Source: Pleurotus djamor
Taxonomy: Eukaryota; Basidiomycota; Agaricomycetes; Agaricales; Pleurotaceae
NCBI GenBank assembly: GCA_029747585.1
Contig: JAPEVF010000278.1
Span: 1 to 56,145 of the forward strand
Length of the DNA: 56,145 nt
Direction: 5' to 3'
The notes under the pieces are model-generated. The model saw only the letters and a program-made list of their open reading frames with translations, searched no databases and had not been told where the DNA came from. The number at the start of each line of letters is the position of its first letter. The stretch's first letter is position 1. The translations under genes and the position numbers were made by a program. This document shows positions 49,879-56,145 of this stretch, piece by piece.

Positions 49879-52800
49879 TTAATCTACAGGCTTGTTGTCT
49901 CCCATGTCCACATCCCAAAGATGGAGTGCACCATCTTCGCCTCCAGATACAAGCCGCTTCCCATCCGGCGAGAAAGCAAGCGCCATAACCCATTCACCAA
50001 TATCAAACTCCCAACTCTTCTCCCAGGTACTGCATTGCCAAATCCGTATCCTGTGGTCTTCGCTCCCCGTCGCAAGCACCTGTCCATCATCCCGGAATGC
50101 CAGACACCGAATCCAACAAGCATGGGCTTTGAACGTGTGCCTGATCTCCCCCCGATCGGTGCTCCAGATCTTCATGCTGCCATCAACGGTACCAGAAACA
50201 ATCTGATCTCCAAGAGGACTCCACGCAAATGATGACCAGTCTCCTGAATGTTCCAGCTCAATCACAGCATCATCTGCGGAATCCCAGATTTTGACAGGTC
50301 CAGCATCGAACGCCAATCGAGAGCCATCCCTCGAGAAAGCAAGGCGATAAATCCCGTAGTCCCTGCCTTTGAACCTCTTGACCACCTTCCATTGATCTCC
50401 CTCCCGTCGCCAACGCTTGATCCAGCCGTTGCCATGCCCCGTTGCTAGGCTCTGGTTGTCGGTGGAGAAGGATTGAGACCGGATGTCGCCACTGTCGTTG
50501 GGATCCTCGTCGTCAGTATATTTGGTGGTTGAGGGCGGCTCCGCGGTGGTTTTGATGATGCCGACATCCTTCCCATCCCCAACGGCAATGTGTGAACCAT
50601 CACAGGAGATTGTTGAGTATCCCCCTGGGACTTCTCTTGCGGCATCTTTGGGAAGTCGAGTGGATCCGTCCCAAATCAAAACGGATGTTGTCGCGGCAGG
50701 GCTTGTGGTAAATACAATTTGCTCAGGATCAACTAACAAGAAAGTGATTCCATTTATGTAGCGATCAGCTTGCAGATTCCCGAGGCATGCTAAATGAACA
50801 TCATTGATGACAGCCCATGTCACAGATATGAAGGCCCGTACCAAATAATTGAGCCACTTTGAGTAGGCTCATTTGGCGGCTTTTTGCAATCTCTGAACCC
50901 CATTCGTACACCTTGGAAGGCTGTATGCGAGCCAAATTCGTCGGAAATGCTCTGGGAACTTGGCAGACGTGGGCGAGGAGTCGTACCAAAATTTCCTTGG
51001 TGTCCAGTGGCACCTCCATTTTTAGGTCAAGCACGGCTGAGTGTATGAATTTCTTCAGGATGGCACCGGCATCCGGAACCTCTACAAGTGACGCAAGCCG
51101 CGTATCTGCATAAGGATGCTGAGGCATTGAAACGAGGAGATTAGGCATGTTCCCGACTCACCATCATCTGCAAATGGACGCAGTGTTGTCATGATCACAG
51201 GTAGCACCCCCCATTTCATGCCCGGATCGGCGGAGACATCTGCTAGAAGCGAGAGGGCGTGTGAAGCATTCTCAAATGGATCTTTCTCAACAATTGACAC
51301 TGCATCTAGTTCTTTGGATAGAAAATCTTCCCAAGAGTCAGGAATTGTCGTGGGTAGTGCGGCCTTTGGAAGGTAAGACTTCGAGCGTGGCTTGACGAAA
51401 CGGGGAAGTATTTGTCTGGGTGCGCTAGTTTCGCTGGACCTCGAATCAGAGTCTGAATCGGTCGCAATTGTTCGTCTGGCGAAGACAGATTGATGGATGA
51501 GTTGACCCTGCTGGATTTTCCTGCTAGCGCAGAGGTGCGGTCTTGAGTGTGTAAGAGAAGTGAAGTAAGACTGAGAACCGCAAAATAACATACCTTGCAC
51601 TCGTGCTGTTTGCATCTTTGTAGGTAAGCGACGGGAATGGGACGACTTCGAATATTCTCCAGATCGTTGTGAGAGATTTGGTCAGGGGAAGAGCCGTCCA
51701 GCTGCCATCAAATGGTTCAATACGAAGACCAAGGGCCATAGCCTCATAGGTCATCCAACGTAGAGCGGGTCCGAAGTTCCTCAACTTCTCGTTCTTGATA
51801 TTTCCACCACCGCTGTTTTATCCGAATGAGAACATTAACCCTTGCAAAAAAAAATTGCCAGTAAACCGGAATACTCACATATCGGAGTGGGAACCAGCGA
51901 ACCATACCTCTCTTACGTCGCCTATGTCTCCCATTTGAGGACCAAGACCACCATTCGCGAACTCTGGTTGGAATTTGACGCGACGCTCGTCTAATGCTAG
52001 CGCGTGGCGGAAATGACAGACATGCCCCATCCCAGAGACGGTCTCGGGAAAGGACTCGCCTCGAAGGACTCCGATAGAGGAGACAGTGTCCCTAAAGATT
52101 GATCAATTGAAGGGTAGCTCAACGAGATTGAGCTCGCATGTACGAACCAGGCGCCGACGAAATGGACTTTGACATTTTTGTGACAGAGCGATCTCTTGAA
52201 TTGATCACACAGGGCTTTTTGTTCCCTCCGTCGCTTTTCTGATTTCGGGATTTTTCCTTCCGCCTTTGATGGAGCAGAATTGTTCACCTCAGAGCTGGAG
52301 GTGTCACGCTTGTTATTGTCCATGACCGAGGAGTATAGCTCATAGGCGCTACAGGTCTATGGGTGAAAGGGGAAGATATCAAGATTATAGAATAAACGTA
52401 CAAAGGAATTTGCCTCTCGTTGCCTTTATGGAGGAGGCCAACCTAAGTAAAGATTGACATTGAATGTTTTCACAGAAACAACAAGGGGACAAGTTTACCG
52501 TTTCGATCATCCCTGCGATGACACGAGCTTGGTATGCCCCCCGAGAAAACCCTTTACGCAAGGAAGAGCGGATGAGCACCTGCAATCTACAGAAGAATTT
52601 GAACAACGTACCAAATAAGAAGATTCGGTCGCCGGGTTGGTAGTTTTCAGAGAGCCATTTGTATGCGGCGTGGACGATTTCTTCAAAGTTCCTGGGAAGG
52701 GGATAAGCATCATTACGGTCTGTTTTGATGTCCCACTTACCAAGCGATCGCCGTATCAATAGCATGTACGATAACCTGCTTGATGTAACTGAGTGATCGG

Positions 52801-53134
52801 AATGAGGGTGGTGCGTATGTGCCGATTCCGCTGTCGTAGTAAACGAGTTGCCATTCGTCCTTGATGAGGCGACTGAAGAGTTCGACGACATTAGTCGACT
52901 AGGTGGAGGATATCATGTTAGACGTCACGGCGAAGGAGGAAAGACGAAAGAATAACTCACATGTGCGCTGAACTGATTCGCCGTGCCGTCAAGGTTGATG
53001 ACGAGGTTACGGTGCTTTCCTTCGCCAAGGTGGTCACAGGTTGTCCGTCGAACGGGTTGAGTATGTTGAGCCTGAGAATTGGCCGCAGAGGTGTCCTCTC
53101 GCAGCCCACCAACCTTGGGCGCGCGAGACGACAT
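49879..53134 (-). CDS. DUF2235 (Tle1-like lipase) domain fused to WD40 propeller, copy 2
   Basis: Eleven exons: 53134-52961, 52898-52741, 52691-52612, 52551-52499, 52442-52402, 52348-52148, 52091-51879, 51812-51594, 51520-51162, 51105-50842, 50789-49879. They give 890 residues in one frame. The catalytic motifs are kept: NLDGTANQF, GFSRGAY with Ser140, AWDTVSSIG with Asp237 and GSHSDIGGG with His304. The WD40 part (about 690-890) is nearly collinear with copy 1 and ends HLWDVDMGDNKPVD. The helical middle is strongly diverged, and its first half is a single exon where copy 1 has three. An in-frame ATG at 53161 would add nine residues; MSSRAPK at 53134 aligns better with copy 1. The gene appears functional; the biological role is unknown. 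Confidence 0.9.
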
Positions 53135-53500
53135 GAAAGAAGGAAGGATACGCCCACGCATTGCGACTTGGTGGTATCTCGAGTGGAAGGAAGTGAATTC
53201 ATTATTATACGACTTCCTAGCGCTGAACGGTCCATCTGATTGAGTGCTGTCAGAAAGACCTCACGGAACACACGCTTATCGGAACCAATACATGGTGCCT
53301 CGGTGTTTCCGTGAGATGAAAAGTGTTCGTAGCTTCCTCGTGCTCTAGATGTCAGGTGTGAAGCGGGTTAGAGTGTGAACGAAGCGTGAAGAGGTTCAAG
53401 TAAAGTCACAGCGCCACGACGATTGACGTGGTAAACATTTTGAACGCATCACACCAGGACTGTGGCATGGTGATGACGCTGAACTCGACCATTGCAATTC
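53135..53500. other. Upstream region of DUF2235-WD40 copy 2
   Basis: No gene is visible. It presumably includes the promoter and leader of the minus-strand gene. Confidence 0.45.
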
Positions 53501-53507
53501 CTAGACA

Positions 53508-54345
53508 TTAAATAAAAGGATAGTACTCACGTTCGCAGTGCCAAATTAGAGACAAGAAATACGACGAATCGCTACACCTTCTATCCCAGTAAGCGCGGAC
53601 ATCGAAGTAGACTTTGGAACATTCCCAGTAACAACGCGTTGACAGCGTGTTGTCTTCGAGGTTGATGGAGGCAGGGATGGGCGTCAGAATCAACGATCTG
53701 ATCCAATTGACATGGATCACCTAGTGATGTGCACGTCCAAGCAACGAGGAGATTGAAAGGAAATGTACAAAAAAANCGCGGAGGACGCACTGTGTACGCC
53801 AGGCCATGTTTCAACCGTGTCCGTTGATGAGACTTGCCGAGGGAGAAGCCGAGCGTTCAAATTTGTAGTACATGCCCTGAACACAAAGCGGAGTTCAGCG
53901 TCCAGTACGAGGCTGAACGCGGGTGGAATGGGAGCCGTCATCGAGCTGAATCAGTGGCCAGGAAGCAACTGGTCCTATCAAGGTTCCCAGTGAGGATGGT
54001 ATGACAGACCGTCGCTTGGTATCGACGATGGAACAGGTACAAGTACGTGCAAAGGTGAAGGACGAGGTTCAGTCGAAAGAATAGGACTCAGGAGATACAG
54101 GGTCGTTTCGACAACTTCATGTGAGCGGAGAGTACCAAGAGTCGACTTTAGGCTTGCTGCGAGGTGAAAATAAAACTGCCAGACTTTCTTGACGTATGTA
54201 CCGCGCTGAGACCATGAGAAGTACTGGTCGAATAGAACCACTCGCTGGTGGTAATGGTAGCATCCGGACGAAACACACGTCAAGACGACGATAAGTAGGA
54301 GCGCAAGGCAGTTTTGACTTGAATTTGGAAGTAGGGGGTTCATAC
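53508..54345 (-). pseudogene. Remnant of an unidentified, possibly membrane, protein gene (copy 3 unit)
   Basis: Related to 31430-32231. Minus-strand pieces include LALLLIVVLTCVSSGCYHYH near 54300, a frame starting MTAPIPPAFSLVLDAELRF at 53941, and INLEDNTLSTRCYWECSKVY followed by FDVRAYWD near 53600, then a possible GT donor after LIWHCE. These could be exons of one protein, but I could not join them without breaks, and an N at 53776 lies between them. A DUF6534-like membrane protein is a tentative idea only. Confidence 0.3.
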
Positions 54346-55330
54346 CACGCGAAAATGGGGGTATAAAGTCCGACAAAAGGGCTAAACAGAAAGACTAAAT
54401 TCGAGTCGAGTCTCAGCGGCCATCTTATAGTCATAGAAAGGCAAGACACAGAGGTAAAACGTAAAAACGAGCAAGTAGAAAAGAGAAACGAGAGTCGATC
54501 TCGGACGGCCATTTCGGTCGCCGTATTACATAAGCAAATGCCAAGCAACACCCAGCACAGCTTTCCTCCGTACCATCCTGGTACCATCCCTCATATCCCT
54601 CCTACGCTCTATGATAATTTTATCCGTCTCTCGTCCTCTCAAAGTCAATCTTACGGTCCCCCAAATCCATCGATAGCCGCATCCGTACCATGGTGCGTGA
54701 ATTTTCCTGATTTTTTTCGTCTTCCTGGCTGACCAGCCCGCTTCCTCTTTTTCTCTCAGGTATCTTCTCGTACGGCTACGGGATCTCCTACTGGCACCAT
54801 CACGCACTTACGCTAGTCACAGGAACCCTTCGCTCAGTCTACTTCGTCTCGGATATGGATTTCGGAGGTTCGAAGGTTTAGACCAGGTTGTTTCAGGCGG
54901 TTCGAGTTTATGGAGGTGCTGCGCAGAGGGAGGCTTGAGGGGAGTTGATGAAGAAGATTCGAGATTGGACCACGACGCTCCCGCTACCACGAAGATTCGT
55001 CCGCGGAAACCTTCTCAACTTCGTGTTCACGAACATATGTCCTTTTCTCATGATGGACCCAGACTAAAACGGCGGGGCTTCCACGACGCATTGGCCAACC
55101 AATGGACTCGGTTACCATCTCATCCCAGCCTCCTCAGAGTCAATTACCAGCACCACAGGCCTCCTCCACCTAGACGCTGCGTCTGGCATGCCCATCAAGC
55201 GACACGCGTCCTCCTACCCGGCGCCAGTCTACCCCTCCTCGCTTTCCTCTGCATGAGAACAACATCGGCGTACCCTACCAGAAGAAGACTACCACGTCGT
55301 CGTCGACAGCAGTAAACCGACCCCGCTCCT
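53560..55330. repeat. Tandem segmental duplication, start of unit 3
   Basis: From about 53570 the sequence again follows the order of 31430-33200, including GCCATTTCGGTCG (54508 and 32437), CTCGTCCTCTCAAAGTCAA and CACGAACATATGTCC. The match fades near 55330. Confidence 0.75.
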
Positions 55331-56145
55331 TCACTCGACGTCATATTCCAGTTTGCTCCTACCAGCTCGGCAGTTTTTCGAGGGTTATCATTCCGTGGAT
55401 GACCACCTTGATTGCGGGGAGAAGTATGTTGGTGAGCTTCCACCTTGGTGCATGATACCTGTACCTCTTTATCCGTTCTCTCACTGACTTGCATCTCCTC
55501 CCCCAGATGCAAGCTTTCCAACACACTGGTAGTGTTGCCCCAAGTCCAGCGAACTCGAGGTCAAGGCAACTCGAGTTCACAGGTTGCTCAGGGTCGGGAG
55601 CTCGAGCTGGCTCGAGTGACCTCGGCTGGGCAGCGGCTCGAATAGCCCTTCCCTTTTTGGCAGCTGGCCATCCATCACAGTGGCCTCCTTTGTGCATCCT
55701 AATTCTCTCCTGTCCTTACCCCTTCGTAGAGCAAAAAANTATCTTTTATACGTCCTGGAACACCTCACGAAGCTGAAAAGTCATTGTGTCAGTCCAGAAA
55801 GAGACCCTTAGCCAGTACCAGTATTCAAAATGCGCTTCAATAACCCGAGAGCACCCCGGCACCAAGTGATCACAATTTACCAACGACTCCATTGAAAACC
55901 GACCTCATTGGCAGGGTAAAAGCTTGCAAATGCTATCCGCGCATCTGGATAACGGCGCGAGGGGTCATCGATGCCGGAAAAGTTAGCCGTGCGTCCAGCG
56001 AGGAGATCAAAGCTCTCAATCTACATGATCCGCACTCGATGGTTTGCAATTTATCCAGTGATTGAACTGTACCTCTGTCTTCACCCGGTAAATTGTCGAC
56101 GATGAAATTTGGTAAATGGCTCGCCAGTCGTCGTGAAGAAGAGAG
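55331..56145. other. Right edge with no supported gene
   Basis: An Arg/Ser/Glu-rich frame (55490-55650) has no recognisable domain. Around 55870-55960 the DNA (CCATTGAAAACCGACCTCAT) faintly resembles the helix-turn-helix coding part of the Tc1 transposase at 30245, with stops in frame, so an old transposase remnant is possible but unproven. Confidence 0.35.

Larger units (their letters stand above)
42500..53560. repeat. Tandem segmental duplication, unit 2
   Basis: It contains the second decayed block, the second eS17 fragment and the second DUF2235-WD40 gene in the same order and orientation as unit 1. The left boundary is inferred from the period of about 11.1 kb. Confidence 0.75.

Overview
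This is nuclear DNA of a filamentous basidiomycete, most likely a mushroom-forming Agaricomycete. The recognisable genes are eukaryotic and split by many short GT..AG introns (about 50-70 nt). They include the 49 kDa subunit of respiratory complex I, NIF3, a TPX2-domain protein, an F-box-like leucine-rich protein of the type expanded in mushrooms, and two DUF2235-WD40 proteins. Most of the remainder is intergenic, transposon-derived or decayed duplicated DNA.

Left part (1-13.6 kb). The 5' end of an unknown minus-strand gene leaves the left edge. About 3.5 kb without a gene follows, then a 476-bp hairpin transposon-like element (3779-4254). Next is a divergent pair sharing a promoter of about 0.4 kb: a minus-strand Cys-rich protein resembling the N-terminal part of a fungal UBC(E2)-core protein family (4793-7087), and plus-strand NDUFS2 (7560-9673). 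NDUFS2 reads as 13 exons, including a 10-nt and an apparent 2-nt microexon, and a decayed copy of its last exons lies downstream. NIF3 follows (12063-13575) after 2.4 kb of non-coding DNA.

Middle part (13.6-31.4 kb). A 6.1-kb block with no credible gene precedes a 1402-residue low-complexity protein ending in a TPX2 motif (19716-24090). Then come a TATA-driven gene for an 85-residue Cys-containing protein (24697-24954), an AT-rich repeat area (25.5-27.1 kb), an F-box-like gene whose start codon seems to be followed directly by an intron (28046-29710), and a structurally intact Tc1/mariner transposon with TIRs and TA duplications (30114-31409).

Right part (31.4-56.1 kb). This is a tandem segmental duplication with a period near 11.1 kb: two full units and the start of a third. 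Each full unit holds a large decayed non-coding block, a 5'-truncated copy of the ribosomal protein eS17 gene, and a minus-strand gene for a DUF2235 (Tle1-like lipase) domain joined to a C-terminal WD40 propeller. Units 1 and 3 also start with a remnant of an unidentified, possibly membrane, protein gene. Only the two DUF2235-WD40 genes keep complete reading frames (940 and 890 residues) with the catalytic motifs present. The pair differs in intron content and in how strongly each domain has diverged. It is the best candidate here for a poorly described system: a lipase-like effector domain joined to a repeat sensor.
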